64,000 nucleotides of DNA from Zygnema cylindricum (lineage: Eukaryota; Streptophyta; Zygnematophyceae; Zygnematales; Zygnemataceae): contig JBBHKE010000303.1 in the NCBI GenBank assembly GCA_037447655.1, forward strand, positions 253,473 through 317,472, written 5' to 3'. Positions 1 through 13,081 of the stretch are shown here, piece by piece; within the stretch, counting starts at the first letter, position 1, and every line of letters begins with the position of its first letter. Under the pieces are notes generated by a model. It worked only from the letters and a program-made list of their open reading frames with translations, did not search any database and was not told the origin of the DNA. A program made the position numbers and the translations under genes.

Positions 1-1010
1 AATCATGATAACATTAACGTCACTAGTACCAAAACTTTCCGCCATGGCTTCACAACTTCCGTAGGGTACATCCCCATGTAATCGATACTTTGAAAAGTAT
101 TTTGGACTGTAGTAAAGTGTTCCGTACTACTTTGAAAAGCGTCACAATCTGTGAAAAACTTTGGAATGTGACGGGTGTTGATGTGGGTACAACTTGCGAC
201 GATTGGAAACAACTACGAAACTTACTATGAATGATGACGTACGCAAAAAATACTACGGTTGTAGATGTCTACAATACACGTGGCAATTGGTGACGTCTCA
301 AAAACTAACGACGGATGTACACGTCTACAATGACAAATGGTGTCACAACTTTCGCCACATCACATGACATCTGCGGATTTCCAAACCTTGGCGAAATGAC
401 ATTGGTTGTGAAAGACCCCGGGAAAAAAAAAAAACGTACAGGTCGCAAAGCGACATTGTTTTTTTTTTTTAAGCGTCCTAAAATTCTCCACGCGTGTGGC
501 GGCTGCGTGGGCCGTTTTTCATTTGTTGTATGGGAGATACTTTCCCTGAAATCCACTCGCGAGACGATTTTTGATGAAATATTTTGACGGGTTAGATTCT
601 CTTGCCCGTAGGGTCAATAAAAGGAAAACGCCAAAATTCATTAACATGATGACAAACACGAAGTACATTCAAAGTATCGACTTGACGTTTGTTGTACTTT
701 TAAATAATTGATTTTTTTATACGGCTTAAGCATTTCTCGTATGGAACTGCGTTTTGGGTGAAAACGACAGATTAAAGTCGATACTTTAATACATGGGGAC
801 GTACCTTTACTAATTTTTTTTTCACTCGACATACCCTCAAACTATATCCGGAGGTAGTAAAAAAAAAAATACAGCTCTTTCATTTCGAAGAGAGGAGGCT
901 TTGTGACAGAGAGGGGAAGCGACAACGGCGTATAATTTTGAAAATGACCCCATGAATGAAAATGGAAGTCCGAGATACACTTTGCAATTGACACACGTTG
1001 ACAATAGAAC
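1..1010. repeat. Dispersed repeat R4, copy 1 (left end cut by window)
   Basis: The stretch from about 60 to 300 and from 820 to 1000 matches, with many small changes, the stretch 33405-34028. Shared landmarks are the GGGTACRTCCCCATG start, the phrase around 'gtattttggactgta', the 'gactcgacat/ctcgac' stretch and the 'aatggaagtccgaga' stretch. The element has no recognisable coding capacity. The motif ctttccgccatgg occurs at about 35 here, ahead of the first landmark, but after it in copy 2, so the left part may be the end of a preceding unit. The Ty3/gypsy element lies at the right end of copy 2. Confidence 0.6.
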
Positions 1011-1232
1011 GCATCCGAAAGACTTGGTGGAGGACTCCTTGGACCCCGGGATTCAAACATTTATCGCGCACAATGACGAAGGAAATCGTCGAAAGACTTG
1101 TCCAAATGTCCAAAAATCTCCCTTGCAAATGGAACAAACTAGTCCGACGAGTCACAGTGAGCGTAGTTTTTTTTTTTTGTAGTCGCTGCGTCTCAAGCCG
1201 CCACATCCGTATGCAAAGCTGCGCAAGAAGAA

Positions 1233-1556
1233 ATGTGTGTCCCATTTGAATTTGTGGGGACCACATCGTCAAGCGTCCTCCCTCAACATGAAAAAAAAGA
1301 AAGCCTCCTCCCACACCATGAAGAAAAACTAAGCGTCCTCCCAAACCATGAAGAAAAACGAAGTCAACTTGAGGGCTTCACAACCCTTAGATTGGGGCTG
1401 GCGCGGAAGTATATTAGAAACTTCTTGTTTGACAGTGTTGCCCGCCTCGGCAACATCAACTGGTTGGTTGCAAACACACTAGGGGGGCCCTTAAAAGCAT
1501 TAGGTGATGTCATGCCGCAAGACGTCAGCGAATATTATAGTGGATTCTTATACTAA
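1233..1556 (+). CDS. Doubtful 107-codon ORF with three 10-residue repeats
   Basis: An ATG-to-stop frame whose start region contains three 30 bp tandem units at 1272-1301, 1302-1331 and 1332-1361. They encode variants of SVLPxHEEKx, so the frame is kept across all units. The remaining part (residues 47-107) has ordinary composition but I recognise no domain. No splice signals, signal peptide or membrane segment are evident. It lies at the edge of dispersed repeat R4, so it could equally be non-coding repeat DNA. I cannot assign a function. Confidence 0.2.
   Translation: MCVPFEFVGTTSSSVLPQHEKKESLLPHHEEKLSVLPNHEEKRSQLEGFTTLRLGLARKYIRNFLFDSVARLGNINWLVANTLGGPLKALGDVMPQDVSEYYSGFLY
1272..1361. repeat. 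30 bp tandem repeat, three units
   Basis: Three consecutive 30 bp units each begin AGCSTCCTCCC and contain CATGAA followed by an A-rich end. The period is a multiple of three. Confidence 0.8.
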
Positions 1557-1600
1557 TTGGGGTATAAGGGAATATTAAGGTCGGTGGCGAAGTGTTCAGT

Positions 1601-3965
1601 TGAAGATACGGACGGAACTAAGGTCGTACCATGTTACCGGCATGAAATCAGATTGTGGTACGGCATCGGATTTCGCGAATTCGAACGGCTCCAAGCTTGA
1701 CATCTTAGGGACTCAAACGGTTACATACCTGACACATGTCCAAGTCGTGAACCCTCGGAGGTTCATGCATTATTTTTGTAGCGTAGGGAGGGTTTTCATC
1801 CTCGAGGTGTAGATGTAAGGCTTCCCGAGGCGGCCACGTAGCGGCCACCTCTAGAAACTGGCAGCGTTTGTACATAGAAAGCTGCTTGCTCATAGACATA
1901 TAGGAATTAGTTTAGCTGTACGAGAGGCGACAGCATAGGATAAAGCGTAGGATTAGTTGTAAATTACAGCACGGGAATCCAACATTGGAGAGTTGTCGCT
2001 TTCTGGCAATCTGCATTCTTGGGATTTGTCGAACCTTTTTGTTACAGTTGGAATTTTCGGCGGATATTTAGTATCTGTTAGTGGTTGAGTTAGGGTCTCT
2101 GACTCTGAATCCTTAGTCTCTGGCTAGCTGTTGTCTCTGAGTTTTTCCGATCTCTCTTTTCTGTACTAAAGTCCTTACCTAATCTACCGGCTCAAGCCAG
2201 CCTGTAAGGTTTCCCTCCAGACCGTCTCTCCCTTGTCGTGGTTTATGAATTCTGGCGTGTGAACCTTGTGCTTTATTGTTGTTTGTGCGCGGTTTCTGCC
2301 GGCTGCCGCTCTTTTCCCCTAACTTGGGGAGTGTCGGTTTTCTCGGAGTCTTCATCCGGTTGAGGGGAGTCTGTTGCATGCTAGTTGGACTCTTGTAGGG
2401 AATATTGAAGACTTCAGGGCCTAGTGGCTACTGTTGCAAATATTAATTCCATCCTTTTTTCCTCTTTACCTACTAAACTTGTCTTTATACTTTTATTTGT
2501 TTTCTTGTGCTGTTTCATTAATATTTCTGTTGGTATATATTTGCCTCTGGTTTTAGCGTACATATGTGCGGTCCATACATTTCCGGCAACGCTAATTGGG
2601 TGTGATGTATGTCATTTAACGATTGTATGCACATGCACGACAGATTGATAATTGATATATCGAATTTATCGCGATATGATTTTACCCGATACACAACATT
2701 ACTACAAAGCCATAAAAAGTAAAGGAAGATTTTATAATTGTGAAAAACATGCAAAGGAACAATCCGCCTATTAGTACCAGTACCATTCGCAAGAAGTTGA
2801 GGATTTACTTACGTGCAAATGTGTTTGCTAAATTAGTATATCAAAAAGAAGGGTCACATGATTGCTAAAACAAAGAGACGTGCATATTGTGCAAAAACAA
2901 TCAAAAATACTACATACTGTTACTATATACTGTCAAGCCGTACAATACGGGTATCTCGTGTGTAGTCCACATATTGCACAAGAACAATATAGTGTTACCA
3001 ATTGTTTTCGCACATTAAACCCATGCATAGATGTGGAACACCTTTTGCATTGACTGCACAAGATCCTCGTCTTAATAATTCCATACTTCATTACCTTATT
3101 GGTACAAAGTATCTTGCTTTACAAATTGAAGGTAGAAGCGAATTGTTTTCATAATCGTGTTTGAACGTAGTTCAATCATAAAAAAAAACTATGTTGATGA
3201 GGGTTTTAATCCCAAAAAGATCAAACAGGAACGGATTTTTAAACCTCCAAAACACACCAAAAAAACAACTGTTTTCGAGTTGAATAGATGAATGTTATAG
3301 TAATTATTTTACGGTGAAATTTAAAAACTCAGAATATGGCATGCTTGGATTCGTATGATCCAAAAATTATCCGACACAATAAAAAGCAAACAAAAAAAAA
3401 ACCATATGAAAGAATGAAGTAAACTCGTATAGAGATTGATCTTTACATTTTCTAATAAAGAACAGTCAAAGGGGCAACCCCGTGATCTGATTCAAATGAA
3501 ATGAAATGAAATCTATAGACAGCATTCGGCTAAGCAAAGGATGGCGTTTCTATTCCACTACAAAAAAATATATATATCCTGAAAAAAATCGAATCTTTAA
3601 AAACTAAACCACCTGTATGCCTGAATGAAACATCGAAATAACTCTCTCCAAATGCCTCTAATAATCAAATTTTCTTCCTACTAGTGGTAGATAGCTATGC
3701 GTACAACAGTCAAATACCTATCTAAACCTCGTCAACATGCTTTATGCAAAATAAATATTTAGAATCACGTCGTAGACTCAACAGAATATATTCGACCACT
3801 GAGGCCATTTTAGTCATCCAGAAAAAAAGAATTTGAAAACTAAAAGCCAGTAGCTGACACCTAAAAACAAACAACCTTCACCTTCGAACTGACGCATAAG
3901 TCAGCTATCTCTTCAAGAAGGATTTTCACTAACTTTGTCCTTTTCCGCCTCCAAGACGTGTCCAA
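1601..3965. other. Intergenic, no gene recognised
   Basis: Short frames only. Positions 2650-2700 carry a degenerate end of the hAT-like MITE family (a gatatatcg-rich stretch followed by CCCGATACACAACATTA). The stretch 3170-3965 probably includes the 3' untranslated region of the CYSTM gene that ends at 3966 on the minus strand. Confidence 0.5.
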
Positions 3966-4668
3966 TCACGTCAAAGCATCCAACATACAGCAGCAGCAGA
4001 GTGCAGCCAAACTGCAAGTAAAACAAAATAGATATATACATTCTCAGGTGTGATCAACCACATGTGTGGCAGAAAGTACACATGCCTAAACGCAAAAGAA
4101 CACCAAAATTTACCTACCTCTCTCGAACACTTACAAAGATCATCACCATCTAAATAGAAACCTCACCAGACCAGCCTCCTGTGCAGCTTATTTCTAATGT
4201 GCGAAAACAATTGCAAACGCTATAAGTGGTTACCGCGTTCTACACGAGTATTAAACCCGAAAATGCCGTACAGGGCAATCACAAATAGCATTTTCAACTA
4301 CTATCACACATCCAAACTCTGATTTTAACACGTCCTTTGGACCTGATTTAAACAAAAATCTCATCACCCGTACGTTTGACCTAATCTAGACAAAAATCTC
4401 AGCAAAACATTTAGTGAAATACTTACCAAGCTTCACAGCATCCACCACCTCCTCCTCCTCCTCCTCTCCGTGGTCCTTGATCCACGACCATTACGTTAGG
4501 AGGTGGAGGATAGTATCCTTGTCCGTACCCTGGAGGAGGTGGTCCGTACCCTGGAGGAGGTGGCCCGTACCCTGGAGGCGGTGGTCCGTACGGTCCTGGT
4601 CCGTACCCTGGAGGCGGTCCGTATCCTTGAGGAGGAGGAGCACCGACAGGTGGCGGATAATGCGACAT
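3966..4668 (-). CDS. CYSTM (cysteine-rich transmembrane module) protein, two exons
   Basis: Exons are 4668-4427 and 4011-3966, joined across a GTAAGT...TTGCAG intron of 415 bp with matching phase (TG|T makes Cys), giving 95 residues. Residues 1-60 are a Pro/Gly/Tyr-rich tail of repeated PPPPGYG units, followed by a poly-Gly run. The second exon completes the C-terminal module CCEACLAALCCCCMLDALT, which is the CYSTM signature. Family knowledge: CYSTM proteins are small tail-anchored proteins, usually at the plasma membrane, often stress-linked and able to form heteromers; the Cys cluster lies in the membrane segment. The single-exon frame would end in CCEAW and lacks the module, so the spliced model is preferred. 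A TTTAAAT stretch near 4806-4812 could be the TATA element. Confidence 0.88.
4510..4620 (-). repeat. In-frame PPPPGYG-coding repeat of the CYSTM gene
   Basis: On the minus strand the segment is a run of about 21 bp units coding PPPPGYG or close variants. This is the low-complexity N-terminal tail typical of plant CYSTM proteins. Confidence 0.75.
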
Positions 4669-5099
4669 TTGTACGAATTGTGACTTGACGAAGCGTTTTT
4701 CGGAAGAGAACGAAAGACAGGAGGAGCGAAAGGAAAAATTAGAGAGTTACACTTTTGAAAGAGTAAACGTTGAGGAGAGAAACTGACTATTTGTCGGAGG
4801 GGAGGATTTAAAGTGAGATCTGTATGGATGGATTTGAATAAAATCCGAGTGTACTTTCCCGTCCCTTTCAAAAGATTCGCGTGTCAAGGCCGTTTATCTG
4901 ACAGTTTTTATGTACTTTCGTACAATGGTGTATCGGTAATTTTCCCTTTTCTCAAATCCGATAGCGGATATATAGATTTTGATATCGGCTAAGTGGCAGT
5001 AAATATCGATGTATCGCTCTCGAATATTACCGCCAATTTACTGGATATTTTGGAACCAATACCGATATCTGACAGGTGAGGGTTTGATTTTTGTTTTCA

Positions 5100-5456
5100 C
5101 AGTTCAAAAGTAGGCGTTTCAATTGTAGGCCTTTTGTCGGCGCCTTTATCGTAAGTTGTGTTATGGCTTTTCATGTGATCTTCTTAGATCGCTACTTTGA
5201 TCACAGACCGCCCGATCGTCCGAATCTGACGGTTTAAATAAAAAATACCTCAAAACTCACAGAAAAATATTTTTTTGTCCGAATGTTTTTCAAAATTTAG
5301 ACATGACGTTTAATTCTCTATCGAACGATGTGCAACTCAACCCTGTTACTATTTTATTTCATTTTGTGGCCAATACAATATGGGTCTTAAGGGTATATTG
5401 TATTTTTGGCGTACAATAGGCATATTGTATGGACGACTTTCACCTACTTTTGAACT
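5100..5456. mobile_element. Small inverted-repeat element R5, copy 1
   Basis: The segment starts AGTTCAAAAGTAGG and ends with the exact reverse complement CCTACTTTTGAACT. Its right half (about 5260-5456) recurs in reverse orientation at about 50545-50720, including an almost palindromic part around CAATATGGGTCTTAAGG. It has no coding capacity. A clear target-site duplication was not found. Confidence 0.6.
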
Positions 5457-5799
5457 ATGGTTTTTACGTTTTCTTTTGCAGTTTTTTTTCGGTTTCCTTT
5501 TGGCTTTTTCCTTCATTTGCAGATGTTTTACCATCTGGCTTTCTTGACAAATTTTTCTACGATTTTTTTTCTCATCATATTCTTTTCTCTTTGTAGCTGT
5601 TGTATAGTTCTACTGGCAGAGTTGAGAAACGGTTGGAAATTTTGTCTTTCCGGCACATTCTTCTTGAACAGTTTTCAAATAGAATATCCTTATGACGAAT
5701 GCGACTATGCTTTTTTGCCTTGTTTTCATTTATTACTCTTGTCATCGATGAGTACTTTAAGGATTGGGCTTCAGAATAAGAATAACGTACGAGATGAAG

Positions 5800-7740
5800 A
5801 ATGATGTTAACAACACACATTCAGAGTCGACCATTCACATGCACAAGAGAAAAAAAATTGACCATTGTTGGAACCAAATAAGTGGAAAAAGTAAGATTAA
5901 GCCATCATCATCACCACAAAAAAGAAGAAATTGACTCCAACGAAGATCCTGACGGATCCTGACGAGCGAATATTTTTTTATCATGTACATCTGGACGAGT
6001 TAATTAAATCATCACATCCAATCGCCATCAAGTGGCGGTTCATGATGCTTCCAAATCACGAAAATGGTTACTGCAGCACATTTGTAACATCTTTAGTTTA
6101 AACCCACGTTACCCACAACCGCTTCTTAACTCCTCCAGTTAGTGGGACGACAATTTTGTCAAGGTACAAAAAAACTTTAACAGGCCGAGAATTATTTTTC
6201 GCAAATTTCCTATCCTCTTCTACGCCATGACCTGCATTTAACACTAATTCTATTCCTGGTTTGTTACACTATCTGACACAAAATAGTGTCAACACCACTG
6301 ATTATTTTCGTTAACGTTTATTCTTCAAAGATTAGTCCCCTAATTCAAAACTTAATCAGAGTTAAAAACAGTAACCTAAACCCAACGCTAAGAAACTCTT
6401 TACTTTCATAGCAATTCACGGTGTAGCTGTCCAGCTACACCACTCATCGTTATTAGTGTTAATAACACTCATTCAGTCGCGACTTTTTTTGGCCAAAAAC
6501 CACAAAATAGAATTAACAACAATATTTAAGGACGTTGACTACAATCTGCCACGTCTCCTCGCACTAAATTAGTATTATTAATTCTAATTTCGCATTAACA
6601 CTAATAAATCTTTAACGCTAATAACTATGAGCGGTGTAGCTTGCAGCTTCCTAAATATGTTGTTCATAACATCCAACGCTTTCCGCCCAACAGTCGCACA
6701 ACCTTTCCCTTGCAAGGTGATGAATTTACACGTATAATCTCACAAGCTACTTTAACGACTACTGTCATATCCACCTACTCCGACTCAGATTTGGTCCAAA
6801 AATTTATTTCGATTCATCAAGAATTGAGCTTTTAGTTACCAACATTGATGGGATTTGAACCCGCATCAGCAGTCTTTCCAACAAAATTGTTCCATGTGAA
6901 AACCATCAGAAGAAGAAGCCATTCCACCTTTCATTAAAAGTATCTTTGGCCAATGAACCAATACAAGACATTGATATCTTTTCTGAACTTTTGAGCGCCG
7001 CTGTTATCAAACTCATGAAACTTGCCTAAATCCCTATTAGCTTCAGCCCGAGGGAGTGGATCTTTCAGTACTTCGATAATCACAAAACCACACCACCGAA
7101 CCACACTCGTTAGTGCAGCATCTTCAGCCTCACAATATGGATGGCCCCAAACTCCCTTAAACTAAAACTCTCAGGAATGGAACAGACTCTTTACCAAGCA
7201 TGCATATATGTCTATAATTTTGGTGAACAAGACTGATAAGAGTCGACGAGGGAACAAACGTGTTGACACGAGTAATAACTGTGAATCAGTAAACAAATTT
7301 GCCTGCTTTAATTAATACATAACGAGAGTAACATTCAGATTAAAACAACCGTTATCACATATGTCAGTTAAGCTAAGCCCTCTTTGACAAATGGCTGTAC
7401 AGGAAAAAGGAACAATTTCAAAAAGACAAACCCAGTATTTCCTCGATACTTTTCCAATGTCTTTTCTTGCGACAACAGACTATTTCTAAGGAGTACGAAA
7501 GAGCACTAGTTTAAAGCATGCGTTTAAGCTATAGAGGGTAGTGGATAAACGAGACACCACAATTGTTCTATATACCGATGCTGCCGTGACATCTCTGTTA
7601 TGTGACACCTCTATTACTTGACATCCCTGTCACCATCAATATGACTTGCTGCAACAGAAACCAGAGCCTTGATGAACCAGCTTGTCGACACTTCCTGACC
7701 TTATCTCAGTTCAAAAGTCCGAAAACTTGTGCCTTCAAAA
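5800..7740. other. Intergenic, with one MITE
   Basis: No gene recognised. It contains the TA-target MITE at 6435-6639 and, toward 7740, the 3' flank of the VHS-GAT gene. Confidence 0.5.
6435..6639. mobile_element. TA-target MITE family M1, short form
   Basis: The ends are TACACCACTCATCG and, inverted, TATGAGCGGTGTA. The interior is rich in the words TTAGTGTTAATAACAC. It is nearly the same as the copy at 21334-21513. TACACC/GGTGTA ends flanking a TA fit a TA target duplication (Tc1/mariner-like or Harbinger-like); which superfamily is not decided by the sequence. Confidence 0.75.
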
Positions 7741-10700
7741 TCAGAACACAATCATGTCATCATCTCCTTTCTTGTCCTTCTTTGCCGAGCCGGATGCCAC
7801 CTCCTTCTTTCCAAAAATAACCTCGTCTAAGTGCGCCATGGCCTGTGTCTCATCTGCCGGTGTTGACCGAGGTCCTGACCGTTTACGCAAAAGACCTTCT
7901 GCTTCACCGACATCATCGTCATCATTGGCTGAGACCGCCACTAGAGCAGCCGGGCCTTCCCGGTTACCCCGCGACTCTCCAATGTCAGATGCTCCATTTG
8001 TTTGCATAGATTCAAATTTCCTCAAGACTTTATCAAGGTCGTCGTGGACGCTTAGAGCCTCAAAAAGAAGAGTTTCGTTATCACCTGCTCCTTCTATGAT
8101 GCGTTGCACAGCAGTTTGAGATTGACGGCATTGGAAAACAAGTGTACCTGTCAATTCGTCCTACAATTCCAGAAACAACCACACCACAACTTCGACGAGA
8201 ATTAGCATGGATGATCGTACTTTTGATGTTCATCTTGATTTTCCTAACAAGACACTCGTCATCCCACCGACTCATAGAAGTTGGCCTAAAACCCCATAAT
8301 GTCAATGCTCGAACCACCATTGGTATTGCAAGAAACAGCAACTTCATGACCTCTATTACATATGTAATTCGCATACCACCATACCCATCCTAACGCAAAC
8401 ATCCGAGGTCAAGTAAATCTGTCCAGACTGCTTGATCCTCGGGCTGAAAAGTGTACAAGTGCTTGAAAAACTAGAGCGTGTTACAACTATTGATCCAACG
8501 ATTCTGAAATACAGTTAAAACTAACTCATAGCCCATGCAGGTACACCATGAATCTTCTTTTGCCTCTATCATACCAATAATTGCGCTGCGCACAAAATTA
8601 ATACAAACCTCAAGTACCACAAACAAAAATTATGCAGAGAATACTTTCCCCCATTGGCCCATAAAATGCATGCAAACTCGGAGATTGACGATACTACACT
8701 GCCCATCGTTATTAGAGTTAAAGATGTTTTGGCAGCCAAAAGTACTTTTTCACCTCACACAGTTTTCCAAATTTCAAGTCTGGTACCTTTCGATTGCTTG
8801 CCTCAGAACAAAAATCCAACTACCGATCACAGAATTAAGGGCCTTTAACTGCCCGGGAAATGTTCAACTCTAATGATCATTGTCAGTGTCATTCCCCATT
8901 CATGCTATTAGTTCGTCTAAACTGACAAATGCACGGTCTAAAATGATAGCCACATATAGTTTTAGCCCAATTGCAACTCCAATTTCCAAAACCAGTTCAA
9001 TACAATGCAATTTATAGATCTACATTCAGAAGGTTGTAGTAGCATAGGAAGAGTATGCATTGCATGATGCCAAATCCGCATACAACAACGACCTCAAAGT
9101 GAAATTCACACCTCACCCTGTCTTCGCGACATCTCTACACCTATCAGGTTCACCCAGAATAAGTAATACATGCTATTGCTATACACAATACAGACCTTCC
9201 TTCGAAGTCTTTGACACATTTACTTGAATTTCTCATTGCGCTAAAGGACGACCCACGTTAGATACTTGTACAGCAGTCCAACTACTGAATGCTCATGAAG
9301 GAGACCGGTAAAAAAGAGGAAGTGTCTTTTTCCACTGCCACAAAGCAAACTGGCAATACTCCCAAAGACCACATAACTTCTACCATTCACTGTACTGCAT
9401 TCTATCAAAGGGATCTAAATAGATGCAACTTACTCACGCAACCAAGTATAGACCACCTACATCCACAAAAAACCAGCAAAGCCCCTTCGAGAATCATGCT
9501 ACTGCCACACTAGAACAAACAGGTCAAGGTCAGATTGGCCTGGCAAGATAACTCTGTTTTGAGGTGTACTGTATAACACCCTCACTTACATGACATGCAA
9601 TGAGATTGTGCTACAAAGTACCACTGGGTGTTCAACGCCTGTGTTACAGATAAAGAGCAGCTGTTATTTGCGAGGAGGACCACCACAGGCATACAGCTGG
9701 ATTTTCAAAATTCGCGAGGGCTCACACTATTATAATAGTTGGAGCATATAAAAAGCAAGTAAATAGGAGTCCTGTAAAGTGCTAATCAGCTGCATTGCAA
9801 GCTAATATTGCTAGTCCTTAAAATCACCTCTCCTCTCTGTGTGCATTTGACAAATATAGACGTCTCGCCTATTAAAAAATATTCAGAATAATCAATGTCA
9901 GAATAACCTTTGTCAATTTAAACCACACAGTCGATATTGTAAACACTGGACGGTGCCTAGCAAGTGTTTTTTAATGCTGCAAAATACGAGTACCTTTGGA
10001 GGATGTTAAACAAAAAAATCAGAAAAAACGAGTGAGCCCAGGGAAAAAAAAAAAAAAAAAACGCTGAAGAAACAGACGCCACGGCAGCATAATATCCGAG
10101 TGAAATATGAATAAATTAAGTCTCCAATAGAACGGTCGAAAACATCTTGAAACACAGATTTACCTGAAGTGCCTCCTGCTGGGGTGCTGACGTCAGCACA
10201 GTGGAAAGAAGATCCACACTGTTGCGAGCCACCGCAATAGTCTCCTTCGGGTCTCCAATAGTCTGTACCGACTCTGCCGGGGGTGGCCTTTGGGCAATAG
10301 GGACAGACTGTGGAGGTGTGAAAATTGGAGCCAAGCTTTCATTATCTCTGCCTGGAAATCGTATCCCTCTTGACCTTAAGCTCTGAAACACAGTACAGAC
10401 CATGACATAACAAGAATATCAGATTGAATTAAGCAGCTTAAGGTGCAAAAATTTCCTATCAATTCCACAATTTTCCTGCGACCATCTTCCAGCGACAAAA
10501 GACAAAGTGAAAATCATGAAGGAAACTGGCAAGAAAAAAAACTTCCGCATCTTTTCCGCAATAATTTTCGTTCAAGGGAAGGTAAATAAAACCAAGTACA
10601 ATGCAGACAATCCTGTACCTCAACAAAAAAGGAACACTTGATTCATATACAAAATGCAGGCCAGCTAGAGGTAAGAAACAGCCAAATGAACAGAGGGGCC

Positions 10701-11942
10701 TCTGTCTAAAGAAAAACTTCCATTGAAACATATTTCTATTTGTTCCGCTACGCTAACCCTTACTCTACGTATCCCGCCGGAAAAGTTGAGAGTTTTTTGT
10801 TACGCTTCCCTACAAGTTAGCATATACGACAGCATCACATATTACAATATGTTCTGATAAAAGTTAATAAAGACTCTTGCAGTAATCTTGAAGACAGAAA
10901 GTGGTCGTCAGTCAGAGATATAGTAAGAGATAAGGAAGAGACAAGAGGGAGGGAAAAAGAAAAAAGTAAAACGACGCAGACTTGGAAAAATATACACAAA
11001 GAGAAGCAGTTACGCTAAACTACTCCCAAAACAGGAGAAAATCCAGCTAGCTTACTGAAAATTACTTAGTGACACAATAAACATGTACTACACATGTAAG
11101 TTAAAAATAACCAATGAATAAATATTTAAATATGCACCACAGTCCAAAAACATGAAGAAAACCCTATAACACAGAAAACTGTCACAGGCACGGAAGCGCC
11201 TGCTGTGTATATAATATATACACACAAACACCCACACACACAAAAAAAAGCAGCGATAAACTTCTGACAGTAACAAGCGACCAGCAAAAGTACTTCAACA
11301 AAACTGCATTAGTTCACCTACTAGTCTAAATTAAAAAAAATTACCAAAAGAAGCAACAACCCAAAAACGACAGACATGTACAGGCTCGCTTACCTTATAT
11401 GTCTCTTCAAACACCGGGAGATATCGGAGCTCATCTGTTGCTTCGCCCCAAGCTTCAATCAACCTGAGGCACTTGTTACGGATCTCAGGAAAACACAGTG
11501 GATCGTCCGTAATCTTCACCATCTCATCAAGTACCTTCTCTGTCGCAATGTCTGCGAACATGCGATCACAATTTTTAACAGATGTTTCTAACAGAATCAG
11601 AGAGTTCATCTGCACAACCGAACTCTTCACTGTCAGTCTTCTTTTTATTGCCCGTACTACATCCACACTGTTCAAGTTCTGTCCGTTCACTAAATCACAG
11701 ATTTCCAAATTTCTGCCCCAATCAGGAGAGCTTAAGGTCTCAGCAGTGGCTTCGTCAACCAGCTTGTCGGCTGGAGTTGGAGTCTGGAAGAGATCTTTCA
11801 TTCTCCCGCTGACAACTGTCACTTGTTCACTCAACGTTTTGCTTGCGGCCACACTGCTTGTACGGACTCGAGCACTAATGGCATTGAAACCACTCCGAAG
11901 CTTCTCAAGGCTGGTGCTTGAGGAGCCATTTGCTTGAGACAT
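7741..11942 (-). CDS. TOM1-like VHS-GAT protein (TOL1/TOL2 type)
   Basis: Three exons, all phase 0: 11942-11394, 10382-10164 and 8160-7741, with GTAAGC/TTTCAG and GTAAAT/TTGTAG borders, giving 395 residues. A Ser-rich leader (1-57) ends in KDLFQTPTPADKLVDEAT, where the VHS domain begins. The VHS domain runs to about 195 (NLEICDLVN, VRAIKRRL, KVLDEMVKI, LPVFEETYKSLRSRG). The GAT domain covers about 225-305 (QCRQSQ, RIIEGAGDNETLLFEAL, VHDDLDKVL). From memory of plant families, the VHS leader and the KVLDEM/AWG motifs resemble TOL1/TOL2 more than TOL3-9. Known role: TOL proteins bind ubiquitinated membrane cargo and pass it to ESCRT for vacuolar sorting. The tail after the GAT domain is short and acidic and ends MIVF; I see no clathrin box. 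Confidence 0.9.
8161..10163 (-). other. Intron 2 of the VHS-GAT gene
   Basis: A 2.0 kb intron without recognisable repeats. Frames within it are short and carry no domain. Confidence 0.75.
10383..11393 (-). other. Intron 1 of the VHS-GAT gene
   Basis: A 1.0 kb intron with GTAAGC donor and TTTCAG acceptor. Nothing else is recognised in it apart from a short CA-rich stretch near 11220. Confidence 0.75.
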
Positions 11943-12376
11943 TGCTAAAATATAAAGGGAAAATCAAGCCAAGAAAACAATACTTCTGTACAAAGTTTGC
12001 TTGTGTAGGAGAGAGAAGAGCTCAACAAGACAGCGGATATTATAAGATAGCAAAAAAAAAGGAAAGAGGCAGTGAATAGGAAGGAGAACCGCAAAAATGA
12101 AAAACAAAAACTATGAGAGGCAAGATTACAAATTATCGACCAAACGGTTTTCCAGAATACAGCCCGCCTTATCACCAAGGAAGTTAGGAGAGCAGGAATA
12201 AATTCGGTGAACTTTTCGAAAGAAAGTACACAAACTAAAGATGACTTCATGACCAAGACCATAATCCCAGCATTTAGAATCTTTGGCTGGGCACCAGGAA
12301 ACTGCGGACGAGAGTCCGTACGGTTTGTACTGTTTCTCGCAACTTCCTAACATTGTAATTATACGAGCGAAAATTG

Positions 12377-12401
12377 CTGGAGTTACTCCAAGTAACTCCA
12401 G
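12377..12401. repeat. Perfect 11 bp hairpin
   Basis: CTGGAGTTACT, then CCA, then AGTAACTCCAG. The arms are exact. It lies about 435 bp upstream of the VHS-GAT start codon. Function unknown. Confidence 0.7.
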
Positions 12402-13081
12402 AAATGTACGGATTTACTGCGACCACTGGTGTACGGCGACAATAACTGTATTATCCTTGCTTTACTGGCGAGCGGCCCAGTACATAAAGCGAGAGGACCA
12501 GTAAAAAAAACTAACGGCAGTACCGCAAGGAATGTGATCGCAGGATCTCGTACGCTGCCAGCTGTACGTTTTGGTGCGGTACAGTACTGAGGCCACGGAC
12601 ACCCACGATTCTGCTAAGTATAACCCGTTTCGAAAATTGGAAGTATAGTAAAGTACCATACGTACTCCAATTTACTGGTTTAGTAATGCCTCCAGTTTGT
12701 TTGTTACTTATAATTGCCCTATAACAGACACTAGAAGGTTGTATCTCGTGTAGTAACGTGTAAGCGATTACGAGTAGGAACAAAAGTACAGCAACAAACC
12801 GCCTAGACTACAGCATACGTTACAGTACGGCACAGCCATAGCTATTTGAGGTGATCACTCTATTTCGAATTGGTGCATTTTAGGCCAAAGTCAAAAACTA
12901 GTGTAGATACAAATAATTAATTAGTAAATCCACATTGCAAAACCTAATGTAGTCAGTGTAATTAACATTAATTGTTTGATGCAGTTATTTCTAACAAAGT
13001 AATGAAATGTTAATGTTAATAACTCTAACAGCGAGAGGCGGTTTAGTGAACTGTAGGTCTGCAACGTTGTGTACTGTACAG

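Noticed and set aside
6841-6885. tRNA gene on the minus strand, suggested by GGGTTCAAATCCC
   Set aside because: The T-arm word is present, but no box A or acceptor stem can be placed upstream at the right distance.
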